The notes beneath the pieces were generated by a model. That model was not told the origin of the DNA. It saw only the letters and a program-made list of their open reading frames with translations, and made no database searches. DNA of 11,932 nucleotides, taken from positions 1-11,932 of the forward strand of contig NZ_JBASCI010000061.1 of assembly GCF_049651565.1 (NCBI RefSeq). Direction: 5' to 3'. Every line of letters starts with the position of its first letter. The stretch's first letter is position 1. The stretch is from Brooklawnia sp049651565. Lineage in GTDB: Bacteria; Actinomycetota; Actinomycetes; Propionibacteriales; Propionibacteriaceae. This document shows positions 1 to 6,796 of the stretch, one piece after another. Made by a program: the position numbers and the translations under genes.

Positions 1-961
1 CGGTGAACGCGCCGCCGTCCCGCAGCGGGCGGAACCCGGCGTGCGCGCCGTAGGTGTAGCCGCGCTCCTCACGCAGCACGCTGTTCAATCGGGACGCGAA
101 CGACCCGCCGACCGCACAGGCGGCGACTTCGAGGCCCGCCCACCGGGGATCATTGCGGTCGGGGGCCACCATGCCGACCTGGATGTCGGCCTGCACCGAG
201 CCGGGCCGATCGACCACCCATACCTGCGGGCCGGCCGGGTTGGCAGCGGGCGGCAGGTGGACGGCCGGCTCACCGGTCGGCCGCCAGGCGTCGAAGGCGC
301 TGGCCACCATCCGTTCGGCGTCGGCTGGCAGGGCACCGGCCAGAATGATGGTGGCCCCGTCGGGACGCCACCAGCGGTCGTGGAAGCCGGCCACGTCCTG
401 CCTGCTGATGGCCGAGACGGTGGCCACCCGGCCGGCGGTCGGACGGCCCGCCCGACATGCCGGGTCGAAAACCGCCCGCTGGAAGGCCAACTGCACCAGC
501 GCCGAACTGCGCACCATCGACTGCTCGATCTGGGCCAGGCGTAGCGCGACGTGCCGGTCGACGTCGGCGCTGTCGTAGGCCGGGCGGGTGATGATCTCGG
601 CCAGCAGGTCGAGCGAGGCAGGGAAGCGGAGGCTGGGCACCTCGAGGCGGCAGATGGTGCCCGACTGGGCGGCGGTGCCTTCGTAGACTGCGCCCAGGTC
701 CTCGACGAGTTCGGCCAGTTCGGCTCCTGGGTGGTCGATGCTGCCCTCGTCGCTGGTGCGCAGCGCTATGGTGGCCAGACCCTCCAGCGCCTCGGGTTCG
801 GCGCTCACCGGGACGTCCAGCACGACCTGCGCGCTGATCACGTGCTGGCTTGGCAGGTTGTACAGCCACACCCGCGCGCCGTTGTCGAGGGTGAACTGGT
901 GCGGTTCGGGGAACCGCCAGGCGCGGGCGTCCAGTACTGCGGGACGGGGGAGCCGGCTCAT
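1..961 (-). CDS. M16 family peptidase-like protein, non-catalytic subunit (3' end outside window)
   Basis: The first 320 residues are present; the frame is still open at the left edge. The fold is recognisable as an M16 (pitrilysin/mitochondrial processing peptidase) protein: an N-terminal domain with LDNGARVWL (residues 25-33), an EDLGAVYEGTAAQSG stretch (87-101), a FHDRWWRPDGATIILAGAL segment (193-211), and, at 296-305, LREERGYTYG, which carries the Arg and Tyr that bind substrate backbone in this family. Where an active member has HxxEH, this protein reads EGLATIALRTSDEG, so no zinc site is visible. In known two-subunit bacterial M16B enzymes one chain supplies the zinc site and the other supplies the R/Y pair; I infer that role here. 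The ATG at 961 overlaps the TGA of the upstream M16 gene (ATGA), so the two are translationally coupled and probably made in equal amounts. No signal peptide is seen, which suggests a cytoplasmic protein. Confidence 0.9.
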   Translation of the reverse strand, partial: MSRLPRPAVLDARAWRFPEPHQFTLDNGARVWLYNLPSQHVISAQVVLDVPVSAEPEALEGLATIALRTSDEGSIDHPGAELAELVEDLGAVYEGTAAQSGTICRLEVPSLRFPASLDLLAEIITRPAYDSADVDRHVALRLAQIEQSMVRSSALVQLAFQRAVFDPACRAGRPTAGRVATVSAISRQDVAGFHDRWWRPDGATIILAGALPADAERMVASAFDAWRPTGEPAVHLPPAANPAGPQVWVVDRPGSVQADIQVGMVAPDRNDPRWAGLEVAACAVGGSFASRLNSVLREERGYTYGAHAGFRPLRDGGAFT

Positions 962-2268
962 GCTGCACCGCCGGCCAGGTAGCGCAGGGTCGCACGGTTG
1001 TCCGGGTCGAACCAGCGTTTGGCGACCCGGGCGATGTCGGACGGCTGCAACTGCTCGATCTCGGCCAACTCCTCGTTGATCCGTCCCGGGTCGTCGAAGT
1101 GGGTGGCGTAGAAGCCCAACTGGTCGGCACGGTCCTCGACCGGCGCGAGTGCCGACAGCCATTGCCGCTCGAAGCTCGCCTTGGCGCGGGCCAGCTCCGG
1201 TTCGGCGGGGCCGTGCTCGGCCAGGTCGGCCAGCGCCACCAGTACCGGTTCGGCCAACTGGTCCAGCGTCACGCCCTCCCGGGCCCGGCTGGAGATGACG
1301 CCGAGGGAGTTGGTGCGGACCAGGCCCATGTCGTAGCCACCGATGCCCTCGGCGAGCTGCCGGTCGCGGACCAGTTCGCGGTGCAGCCGGGCCGACTGTC
1401 CCTCGGTCAGCAGGGCGAGCATCACGTCCACCGCCAGCCGGTCGGGGTGGGTGAGCCGCGGGGTGCGCCAGCACAGGTGCAGCATCGGCCTGGGGACGTC
1501 GCGAACCACCTCCAGCCGTGGCAGCCCGGTATGCGGGGGCAGTTCGTCCAGCACCGGCGTGGCCGGCACCTCCGCCTTCGGCAGGTGGCCGAAGTAGCGG
1601 TTGGCGAGGTCCTTGCCCTGCTCGACGCTGATCGCGCCGGACAGGGTGAGCACCGCCCCGGCCGGTTGGTACCAGGTCCGGTAGAACCGCCGCACATCCG
1701 CCAGCGTGGCCGCGTCCAGGTCGGCCATGGAACCGATGGTCGGGTGGCCGTAGGCGTGCCCGGTGGGGAAGTTGAGTTCCAGCAGCAGTTGCAGTTGGTC
1801 GCCGTAGGGGACGTTGTCGTAGCGCTGCCGCTTCTCCTCCTTGACCACCTCGCGCTGGGTGTCGAGGTTGCCCTGGTCGACGTTGAGGCTGCACATCCGG
1901 TCGGATTCCAGCCACAGCGCCAACTCCAGCGCGTGCGGGCCGACGGTCTCGAAGTAGTTGGTGCGGTCGAAGCTGGTGGTGGCGTTCGCCGAACCGCCGA
2001 CCGCCTGGATGGTCGCAAGGTGCTCGCCGTTGGCCACCTGGGCAGAGCCGGCGAACATCAGGTGCTCGAACAGGTGCGCGAAGCCGGTCTTGCCGGCCTG
2101 CTCGTCGGCCGAGCCGACCCGGTACCAGAGGTTGACCGCCACGGCGGGGGAGATCGGATCGGGGTTGACCACCACCCGCAGCCCGTTGTCGAGCCGGCTG
2201 TCGTCGACGGGGTAGTGCAGGCGCGGGACGCCGGGGGCGGCGGGGCTTGCGGTCGCGGCAGGTGGCAT
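958..2268 (-). CDS. M16 family zinc metallopeptidase, catalytic subunit
   Basis: Predicted zinc peptidase of the pitrilysin/M16B family, 436 residues from the chosen start, about the usual length for a two-domain M16B chain. The catalytic motif HLFEH is at residues 65-69 (two His ligands and the catalytic Glu). It is followed by the family stretch VGGSANATTSFDRTNYFETV (90-109) and by REVVKEEKRQR (139-149), whose Glu at about 144-145 is the candidate third zinc ligand. The C-terminal half is a second M16 domain (peptidase_M16_C region). The frame is open back to an ATG at 2406, but I prefer the ATG at 2268: AGGA lies 8 bases upstream, family similarity begins shortly after it, and the extra 46 residues look like random GC-rich translation. 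An ATG at 2277 is also possible. The gene is followed with a 4-base overlap by a second M16 gene lacking the zinc motif, so a heterodimer is likely. Substrate unknown; peptide degradation or processing in the cytoplasm is inferred from the family. No signal peptide is seen. Confidence 0.92.
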   Translation of the reverse strand: MPPAATASPAAPGVPRLHYPVDDSRLDNGLRVVVNPDPISPAVAVNLWYRVGSADEQAGKTGFAHLFEHLMFAGSAQVANGEHLATIQAVGGSANATTSFDRTNYFETVGPHALELALWLESDRMCSLNVDQGNLDTQREVVKEEKRQRYDNVPYGDQLQLLLELNFPTGHAYGHPTIGSMADLDAATLADVRRFYRTWYQPAGAVLTLSGAISVEQGKDLANRYFGHLPKAEVPATPVLDELPPHTGLPRLEVVRDVPRPMLHLCWRTPRLTHPDRLAVDVMLALLTEGQSARLHRELVRDRQLAEGIGGYDMGLVRTNSLGVISSRAREGVTLDQLAEPVLVALADLAEHGPAEPELARAKASFERQWLSALAPVEDRADQLGFYATHFDDPGRINEELAEIEQLQPSDIARVAKRWFDPDNRATLRYLAGGAA

Positions 2269-2275
2269 GCACTGC

Positions 2276-2281
2276 ATCCTA
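2276..2281 (-). promoter_or_regulatory. Possible -10 box of the M16 operon, near-leaderless
   Basis: On the minus strand TAGGAT (2281 to 2276) fits the actinobacterial -10 pattern TANNNT. It ends 7 bases before the preferred ATG at 2268, so transcription could begin at or next to the start codon. The same bases contain AGGA, which could instead act as a ribosome-binding site with 8-base spacing. No convincing -35 box is visible at 16-18 bases. The two readings cannot be told apart from sequence alone. Confidence 0.3.
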
Positions 2282-2407
2282 ACGAACCCGGCCAGCCTCC
2301 CGACTTGCGCCGATGGCAGCGGTGGGTCCGTCCGACCTGTTCCGGTCATCTGTTTCGGCCGGGTCATCGCGTCCACTGGGTCCAGGGGGGTGGTCGGTCC
2401 GGTCACA

Positions 2408-2430
2408 GGTGACGGCCCTCAGCCGTTACC
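2408..2430. other. Inverted repeat upstream of the M16 operon
   Basis: GGTGACGGC (2408-2416) and GCCGTTACC (2422-2430) form a 9-bp dyad with one G-U wobble on the plus strand and a 5-base loop. It overlaps a second small dyad, GTCAC (2402-2406) / GTGAC (2409-2413). It lies between the tRNA gene and the M16 start and could be a protein-binding site or a second weak terminator. There is no T-run on either side. Function unknown. Confidence 0.25.
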
Positions 2431-2461
2431 AGTGTCATGACCAGACGCCGGAAAGGGTTCA

Positions 2462-2488
2462 GGCCCGGAGATCTGTGGTCTCCGGGCC
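2462..2488 (-). terminator. Perfect 10-bp hairpin after tRNA-fMet
   Basis: GGCCCGGAGA (2462-2471) is exactly complementary to TCTCCGGGCC (2479-2488) around a 7-base loop. It begins 10 bases beyond the 3' end of the minus-strand tRNA gene, where an intrinsic terminator is expected. On the minus strand it is followed by TGAACCCTTTCC, a weak T-run, as is common in GC-rich actinomycetes. It may instead help 3' processing of the tRNA precursor. Confidence 0.5.
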
Positions 2489-2497
2489 GGAAACTCG

Positions 2498-2571
2498 TAG
2501 CGGGGGCAGGATTTGAACCTGCGACCTCTGGGTTATGAGCCCAGCGAGCTACCGAGCTGCTCCACCCCGCG
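2498..2571 (-). tRNA. Initiator tRNA-fMet (anticodon CAT)
   Basis: The minus strand folds into a complete 74-base cloverleaf. The acceptor arm starts CGCGGGG, the D arm contains AGCTCGGTAGCT, the anticodon loop is CTCATAA, and the T arm contains GGTTCAAATCC. Two features mark it as the initiator rather than elongator Met: the first base C1 is opposite U72 and cannot pair, and the anticodon stem ends in three consecutive G-C pairs (GGG/CCC). The discriminator base is A73. CCA is not encoded (the next bases are CGA), so it must be added enzymatically. It has its own promoter and is divergent from the ABC-transporter operon. This is a core gene needed for translation initiation. Confidence 0.97.
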
Positions 2572-2583
2572 TTGACTCGATGA

Positions 2584-2612
2584 ACTATAACCCGTTTGCG
2601 TCGAAGTCCCAA
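2584..2612 (-). promoter_or_regulatory. Promoter of tRNA-fMet
   Basis: Reading the minus strand, TTGGGA (2612 to 2607) lies 17 bases upstream of TATAGT (2589 to 2584). These match the sigma-70 consensus at 4 of 6 and 5 of 6 positions. The mature tRNA starts 12 bases after the -10 box, leaving a short 5' leader for RNase P. This is the best promoter in the window and fits a strongly expressed stable-RNA gene. Confidence 0.65.
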
Positions 2613-2613
2613 A

Positions 2614-2642
2614 CCCGCGCCGTGCCCGGGGGCGGTCGCGGG
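2614..2642. other. Interrupted GC dyad upstream of the ABC-transporter operon
   Basis: CCCGCG (2614-2619) and CGCGGG (2637-2642) are perfect complements. The inner bases CCG (2620-2622) and CGG (2633-2635) extend the pairing with one bulged T at 2636. The dyad occupies the -35 region of the proposed transporter promoter (-10 at 2649), where a regulator would bind. It is also the kind of dyad that GC-rich DNA produces by chance. Confidence 0.25.
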
Positions 2643-2648
2643 CATGAC

Positions 2649-2654
2649 TAGACT
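2649..2654 (+). promoter_or_regulatory. Possible -10 box of the ABC-transporter operon
   Basis: TAGACT fits TANNNT and would place the transcript start near 2661, giving a leader of about 29 bases that includes the ribosome-binding site. No good -35 is seen, so activation by a regulator is possible but not shown. Confidence 0.35.
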
Positions 2655-2674
2655 GATCGCGTTCGAGCCCAGTC

Positions 2675-2682
2675 GGAAGGAG
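2675..2682 (+). promoter_or_regulatory. Strong ribosome-binding site for the substrate-binding protein
   Basis: GGAAGGAG lies 7 bases before the ATG at 2690. It is a near-ideal Shine-Dalgarno sequence and fixes the start of the first gene of the transporter operon. It is the clearest ribosome-binding site in a window where most starts rely on overlap or appear leaderless. Confidence 0.75.
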
Positions 2683-2689
2683 TTGCTAG

Positions 2690-4198
2690 ATGAGATCCCG
2701 CGGTTCTCACCGGTTCGCCACGGTGTTGGTGGCGTTGCTTGCGTTGGTCCTGTCCGCGTGCAGCCCCGGCGCGTCCGAACCGGAGAATCGACAGCTGATC
2801 GTGGGCACATCGGTGGCCCCCAACTCGATGGACCCGTCGACCTCCGACGCGGCCGCCATCCCGCAGGCGCTGTTGTACAACGTCTACGAGACCCTGCTCA
2901 AGATCGACGGTGAGGGCAACCTGCAGCCGCTGCTGGCCAGCGAGTGGTCGGTCAACCCCGACGCCACGACGTACACCTTCGAGCTCCGGCCACAGGCCCG
3001 CTTCGCCAGTGGCGCCGAGGTGACCGCGGACGTTGTGGTCGACTCGATCCAGCGGATCATCGACGACCCGGCGGTGCTCCCGGTGCTCAAGTCGCAGATG
3101 GAGCCCATCGAGTCGATGCGGGCGGTGGACGCCAACACCGTCGAGTTCGTGCTCGCCCGGCCGTCGCGAAGCTGGCTCTACTCGATGGCGCAGACCGCCG
3201 GCATCATCTACGACCCGGCAGCCCTCGGCAGCCTCGCCACCCAACCCGCCGGTTCCGGCCCGTTCGTCTTCGACAGTTGGACCCAGGGCGACCAGGTCGT
3301 GCTGAAGCGCAACGACAACTACTGGGGTACCGGCACCCGGCTGGCCGGTGTGACCTTCAAGTCGTACTCCGATGCCAACGCCATGAACGCGGCCATGCTC
3401 GCCGGTCAGATCGACATCATCTCCAACGTCGCCGCACCCCAGGCGCTCGACCAGTTCAACGACCCGCGGTTCACCATCCTCGAAGGCGTAACCACTGGTG
3501 AGATCGTGCTCGGCTTCAACCACCAGACCCCGGTGCTGCAGAACCTGCAGGTGCGGCAGGCCATCCTGCACGCCATCAACCGGGAGGGGCTGCGCGACTC
3601 GGTGTGGGCCGGCAAGGGGCTGCTGATCGGCTCGATGGTGCCGCCCACCGATCCCTGGTACGAAGACCTGTCCGAGGTGATCCCGTACGACCCCGAGCGG
3701 GCCCGTGAACTGCTTGCCGAGTCCGGTGAGGAGCCGGTGAGCCTGCGGCTGCGAATCCCGACCCTGCCGTACGCCCCCGGCGCGGCCACCTACATCACCA
3801 GCCAGCTTGCCGAGGTCGGCATCCAGGTGACGGTGGACGAGCTGGAGTTCCCGGCCACCTGGATCCAGCAGGTGATGGTCGAGTCCAACTACGACATGAC
3901 CATCGTCGCGCACGTCGAGACCCGTGACATCTCACGGTTCGCCGACCCCAGCTACTACTGGCATTACGACAATGCCGAGTTCCAGCAGTTGATCGCCGAC
4001 GCCGACGCTGCTGCCTCCGACGCCGAGCAGATCGCGCTGATGCAGCGGGCGGCCCGCATCCTGGCCGATGACGCGGCGGCCGGTTTCCTGTGGCTGCTGC
4101 CCAACCTGGTGGTCACCAAGGCTGACGTCACCGGGGTGAACCGCAACGCCCCGAGCCTCAGCTTCGACATGACCGCCGTCAGCGCGCCGCCCAACTGA
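2690..4198 (+). CDS. Peptide-type ABC transporter substrate-binding lipoprotein (SBP_bac_5 family)
   Basis: Extracytoplasmic binding protein of a DppA/OppA-type importer, 502 residues. The N-terminus is a lipoprotein signal: basic MRSRGSHRF, a hydrophobic stretch (about 10-21) and a lipobox LSAC with Cys24 as the lipidated residue, followed by a Ser/Gly/Glu-rich linker. Family 5 hallmarks follow: YNVYETLLKIDGEGNLQPLLA near 64-84, WSVNPDATTYTFELRPQARFASG, and SGPFVFDSW...VVLKRNDNYWG near 190-214. The C-terminal lobe has TLPYAPGAATYITSQLAEVGIQV. The ligand is probably a short peptide, but this family also binds opines, nickel and other solutes, and the sequence does not decide. It is the first gene of a five-gene operon; its TGA shares one base with the ATG of the first permease (TGATG). 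A strong ribosome-binding site fits the usual excess of binding protein over permease. Confidence 0.93.
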   Translation: MRSRGSHRFATVLVALLALVLSACSPGASEPENRQLIVGTSVAPNSMDPSTSDAAAIPQALLYNVYETLLKIDGEGNLQPLLASEWSVNPDATTYTFELRPQARFASGAEVTADVVVDSIQRIIDDPAVLPVLKSQMEPIESMRAVDANTVEFVLARPSRSWLYSMAQTAGIIYDPAALGSLATQPAGSGPFVFDSWTQGDQVVLKRNDNYWGTGTRLAGVTFKSYSDANAMNAAMLAGQIDIISNVAAPQALDQFNDPRFTILEGVTTGEIVLGFNHQTPVLQNLQVRQAILHAINREGLRDSVWAGKGLLIGSMVPPTDPWYEDLSEVIPYDPERARELLAESGEEPVSLRLRIPTLPYAPGAATYITSQLAEVGIQVTVDELEFPATWIQQVMVESNYDMTIVAHVETRDISRFADPSYYWHYDNAEFQQLIADADAAASDAEQIALMQRAARILADDAAAGFLWLLPNLVVTKADVTGVNRNAPSLSFDMTAVSAPPN

Positions 4199-5157
4199 TG
4201 GCCCGGTTCGCGAGCCGCTTCGCATGGTTCGCGGTCAGCTTGCTGATCGCCTCCATGGTGGTCTTCGCGTTGCTGAACCTGCTGCCCGGCGACCTGGCCG
4301 GTGTCATGCTCGGTCCGAACGCCACCCCGGAAGCGGTTGCGGCGGTGCGGGAGCGGCTGGGGCTGGACCGTCCGTTGCCGGTGCGCTACCTCGACTGGGT
4401 CGGCGGCCTGCTCAGCGGCCAACTCGGCGAATCGGCGCTGACCGGCCAGCGGATCGCACCGATCATCGCCGACAAGCTCGGCGTGACGCTGTCCTTGGTG
4501 GTGCTCGGCATGTTCTTCGCCGTCGCCATTGCACTGCCGCTCGGGATTCACTCGGCTTTGCGGCGCAACCACACCGACGGCGTCGTGGTGTCGGGCTTCA
4601 GCCAGTTCGGCATGGCTGTCCCGGTCTTCGTGGTGGGGATCGCGCTCAGCCTGCTGGTGGGGGTGCGGCTGCGCTGGCTGCCCGCCAACGGTTACGTCTC
4701 GGCGTCCGACTCGATCACCGCCTGGTTGTCGCACCTGCTGCTGCCGGCGATCACGCTCGGGCTGGTGCAGGGCGCGGTGCTGGTGCGCTACGTCCGCTCT
4801 GCCTTCATCGACGTGCTGAATCAGGACTACTTCCGTACTGCGCGGGCGATCGGCTGGCGACGCTGGCCGGCGCTGATGCGGCACGGGCTGCGCAACGCCG
4901 CGTTGCAGATCGTCACCATCGTCGGGCTACAGTTCGCCACCCTGTTCGTCGGCGCCATCGTCGTCGAGACGGTCTTCGTGCTGCCCGGGCTGGGTTCCTA
5001 CCTGCTGCAGATGGTATCGACCCGCGACATCCCGGTCGTCCAGTCGATCGTTATGGTGCTGGTCACGCTGGTGCTGCTGATCAACCTGCTGGTCGACCTG
5101 AGCTACGCGATCATCGACCCGCGGCTGCGGGCCGGCGACGAGCAGGACGATCTGTGA
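4198..5157 (+). CDS. ABC transporter permease, DppB/OppB type
   Basis: Inner-membrane permease of the peptide importer, 319 residues, typical for DppB. It has an N-terminal membrane segment (about 9-28), the DppB-type LGLDRPLPVRYLDWVGGLLSGQLGES region (54-79), and further hydrophobic segments near 96-118, 136-156, 178-197, 236-258 and 280-302. The cytoplasmic coupling loop (EAA motif), QDYFRTARAIGWRRWPALMR (209-228), docks onto the ATPase. The C-terminus ends in YAIIDPRLR, usual for this family. The start ATG overlaps the preceding stop by one base and no separate ribosome-binding site is needed. The last four bases (GTGA) are shared with the next permease. Confidence 0.93.
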   Translation: MARFASRFAWFAVSLLIASMVVFALLNLLPGDLAGVMLGPNATPEAVAAVRERLGLDRPLPVRYLDWVGGLLSGQLGESALTGQRIAPIIADKLGVTLSLVVLGMFFAVAIALPLGIHSALRRNHTDGVVVSGFSQFGMAVPVFVVGIALSLLVGVRLRWLPANGYVSASDSITAWLSHLLLPAITLGLVQGAVLVRYVRSAFIDVLNQDYFRTARAIGWRRWPALMRHGLRNAALQIVTIVGLQFATLFVGAIVVETVFVLPGLGSYLLQMVSTRDIPVVQSIVMVLVTLVLLINLLVDLSYAIIDPRLRAGDEQDDL

Positions 5158-5972
5158 GGCGCAACCCGACCCTGATGGTGGGCTGCGCGATGGTCGGCGT
5201 GGTCGTGCTGCTGGCCCTGCTTTCGGCGTTCTGGACGCCATGGCCGCCGACCCAGGTCAGTACGTTGCGGCTGGCGGCGCCGAGCGCCGACCACTGGATG
5301 GGCACCGATGGCTTCGGGCAGGACATCTTCAGCCGGATCCTGATCGGTGCCCGTAGCTGCCTGCTGGTCGGTGTGGTGGCGGTCGGCATCGGCGCCCTGA
5401 TCGGGGTACCCCTCGGCATAATCGCCGCGATCAACCGCGACCTTCTCGGACGCGTCATCATGCGCGCAACTGATATCGTCTACGCCTTCCCGGCGCTGCT
5501 GCTCGCCATCATCCTCGCGGCGGCCCGCGGTTCGGGATCAACGCTGACCGCCATGGTGGCGATCGGTATCGCGTCCATCCCGGCGTTCGCCCGCAATTCC
5601 CGGGGCGCGGCGCTGCAGGTGCTCAGCCAGGACTTCATCCTGGCTGCCCGGGGCGCCGGCATCCGCCGTCGCGGCATCGCCATGCGTCACGTACTGCCGA
5701 ACATCACCCCGGTCATTTTGGTGCAGGGCTCGGTCAGCTTCGGGCTGGCGATCCTCGCCGAGGCGTCGCTGAGCTATCTGGGGCTGGGCACCCCGCCCAC
5801 CACTCCGACCTGGGGCCGGATGATCTTCGAGGCCCAGCCGTACCTGTACTCCGACCCGATCCTGGCGTTCTGGCCGGGCCTGTTCATCGCCATCGCGGTG
5901 CTCGGGTTCAACCTGCTCGGTGACGGGTTGCGGGAACTGCTCGACCCGACGCTGCGGGAGGCCGACAGGTGA
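5154..5972 (+). CDS. ABC transporter permease, DppC/OppC type
   Basis: Second permease, 272 residues from a GTG at 5154 that overlaps the previous stop codon (GTGA). The frame is open further upstream, but that part is out-of-frame sequence of the DppB-type gene and has no family character. Family features are clear: one N-terminal membrane segment (about 8-27), the periplasmic HWMGTDGFGQDIFSRILIGAR region (47-67), a membrane block, the EAA loop SQDFILAARGAGIRRRGIAM (158-177), then LAEASLSYLGLGTPP (201-215) and the closing LLGDGLRELLDP (254-265). It pairs with the DppB-type permease to form the channel. It is somewhat shorter than many DppC proteins because the N-terminal cytoplasmic tail is nearly absent. 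Its stop overlaps the GTG start of the first ATPase by four bases. Confidence 0.92.
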   Translation: MRRNPTLMVGCAMVGVVVLLALLSAFWTPWPPTQVSTLRLAAPSADHWMGTDGFGQDIFSRILIGARSCLLVGVVAVGIGALIGVPLGIIAAINRDLLGRVIMRATDIVYAFPALLLAIILAAARGSGSTLTAMVAIGIASIPAFARNSRGAALQVLSQDFILAARGAGIRRRGIAMRHVLPNITPVILVQGSVSFGLAILAEASLSYLGLGTPPTTPTWGRMIFEAQPYLYSDPILAFWPGLFIAIAVLGFNLLGDGLRELLDPTLREADR

Positions 5973-6796
5973 ACCAGTTGCTGCAGGTCACCGACCTGGG
6001 GGTGCGATTCGGGCGCTCCAAAGAGCCGGCGCTGGCCGACGTCGACCTGGAGATCCGGCCGGGTCAACGCGTCGGACTGATCGGAGAATCCGGTTCGGGC
6101 AAGTCGGTGACCGCGCTGGCGGTCATGGGATTGCTCAACGATGCGGCGAGGATCACCGGCTCGATCCGGTGGCACGGGCGCGAGCTGGTCGGCCTGCCGG
6201 ACGCCGAGTACTCGAAGCTGCGGGGCAAGCAGATCAGCATGGTTTTCCAGGAGCCGATGACCGCGCTCGACCCGACCATGCTGACCGGCCGCCAGGTCGC
6301 CGAGGTGCTGCGGCTGCACGCCGGCGCCCCCGCCGGGCAGGCGCGCCCCCGCGTGCTGGAGATGCTCGGCAAGGTGGGCATCCAGGACCCCGAGCGGGTT
6401 GCCGACAGCTTCCCCCACCAACTGTCGGGCGGGCAACGCCAGCGGGTCCTGATCGCGATGGCACTGATCAACACCCCGGAACTGCTCATCGCCGACGAGC
6501 CGACCACCGCCCTTGACGTGACGGTGCAGGCCCGCGTCTTGACCGAACTGCGGAGGGGGCTGGATGAGGCGGGCTCGGCGTTGCTGTTCATCAGCCACGA
6601 CTTGGCGGTGGTCAGCCAGATGTGTGACCGGATCGCGGTGATGCACCGCGGCCGCATCGTCGAGCAGGGCAGCCTGGCGCGGGTCCTGGGCGCACCGCAA
6701 CCCCCCTACACCGCCGGTCTGATCGCCACCGCCAACCTGGATGCGGTCGCGCCCGGGGAACGCCTGCCGGTGCTGGAGGACTTCTATGACCGCTGA
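5969..6796 (+). CDS. ABC transporter ATP-binding protein, DppD/OppD type
   Basis: First ATPase of the importer, 275 residues from a GTG at 5969. Walker A is GESGSGKSV (39-47), the Q-loop Gln is 94 (MVFQEPMTALDP), the ABC signature LSGGQRQR is at 152-159, Walker B LLIADEP is at 172-178 and the H-loop His is 210 (ISHD). The C-terminus stops soon after PPYTAGLI (246-253), the counterpart of the HPYT motif. The longer oligopeptide-transporter extension with its cysteine cluster, common in DppD, is absent, so the protein is some 50 residues shorter than typical. It overlaps the DppC-type gene by four bases and the next ATPase gene by 11. It presumably forms a heterodimer with that second ATPase in the cytoplasm. 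Confidence 0.92.
   Translation: MNQLLQVTDLGVRFGRSKEPALADVDLEIRPGQRVGLIGESGSGKSVTALAVMGLLNDAARITGSIRWHGRELVGLPDAEYSKLRGKQISMVFQEPMTALDPTMLTGRQVAEVLRLHAGAPAGQARPRVLEMLGKVGIQDPERVADSFPHQLSGGQRQRVLIAMALINTPELLIADEPTTALDVTVQARVLTELRRGLDEAGSALLFISHDLAVVSQMCDRIAVMHRGRIVEQGSLARVLGAPQPPYTAGLIATANLDAVAPGERLPVLEDFYDR
6775..6780 (+). promoter_or_regulatory. Internal ribosome-binding site for the second ATPase
   Basis: GGAGGA lies inside the end of the first ATPase gene, 5 bases before the ATG at 6786. It decides the start of the second ATPase against an ATG at 6741, which is open in the same frame but lies deep in the upstream gene and would add 15 residues without family similarity. Confidence 0.6.

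Noticed and set aside
2269..2406. A 46-residue N-terminal extension of the catalytic M16 protein using the ATG at 2406.
   Set aside because: It has no signal-peptide or domain character, contains the inverted repeats and the proposed -10 box, and a later ATG has a plausible ribosome-binding site.
1099..2412. A 437-codon open frame on the plus strand opposite the catalytic M16 gene.
   Set aside because: It is antisense to a clear M16 gene. The translation is rich in Gly, Arg, Val and Gln/His runs with no recognisable domain, typical of mirror frames in GC-rich DNA.
2313..2516. A 67-codon plus-strand frame in the gap before the tRNA.
   Set aside because: It overlaps the hairpins and the tRNA 3' end, has no ribosome-binding site and no recognisable sequence.
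2403..2810. A 135-codon minus-strand frame running through the tRNA-fMet gene.
   Set aside because: It includes the whole tRNA and its promoter and begins inside the lipoprotein gene on the other strand; no family resemblance.
2648..3913. A 421-codon open frame on the minus strand opposite the substrate-binding protein gene.
   Set aside because: The composition (Asp/Arg/Val/His/Gly-rich) and lack of any motif mark it as a shadow of the lipoprotein gene, whose signal peptide, lipobox and ribosome-binding site are clear.
4224..5153. The 5' portion of a 582-codon frame that runs into the second permease, suggesting a long fusion protein.
   Set aside because: The first 310 codons are the out-of-frame reading of the DppB-type gene. 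Permease similarity starts exactly at the GTG at 5154, which overlaps the previous stop.
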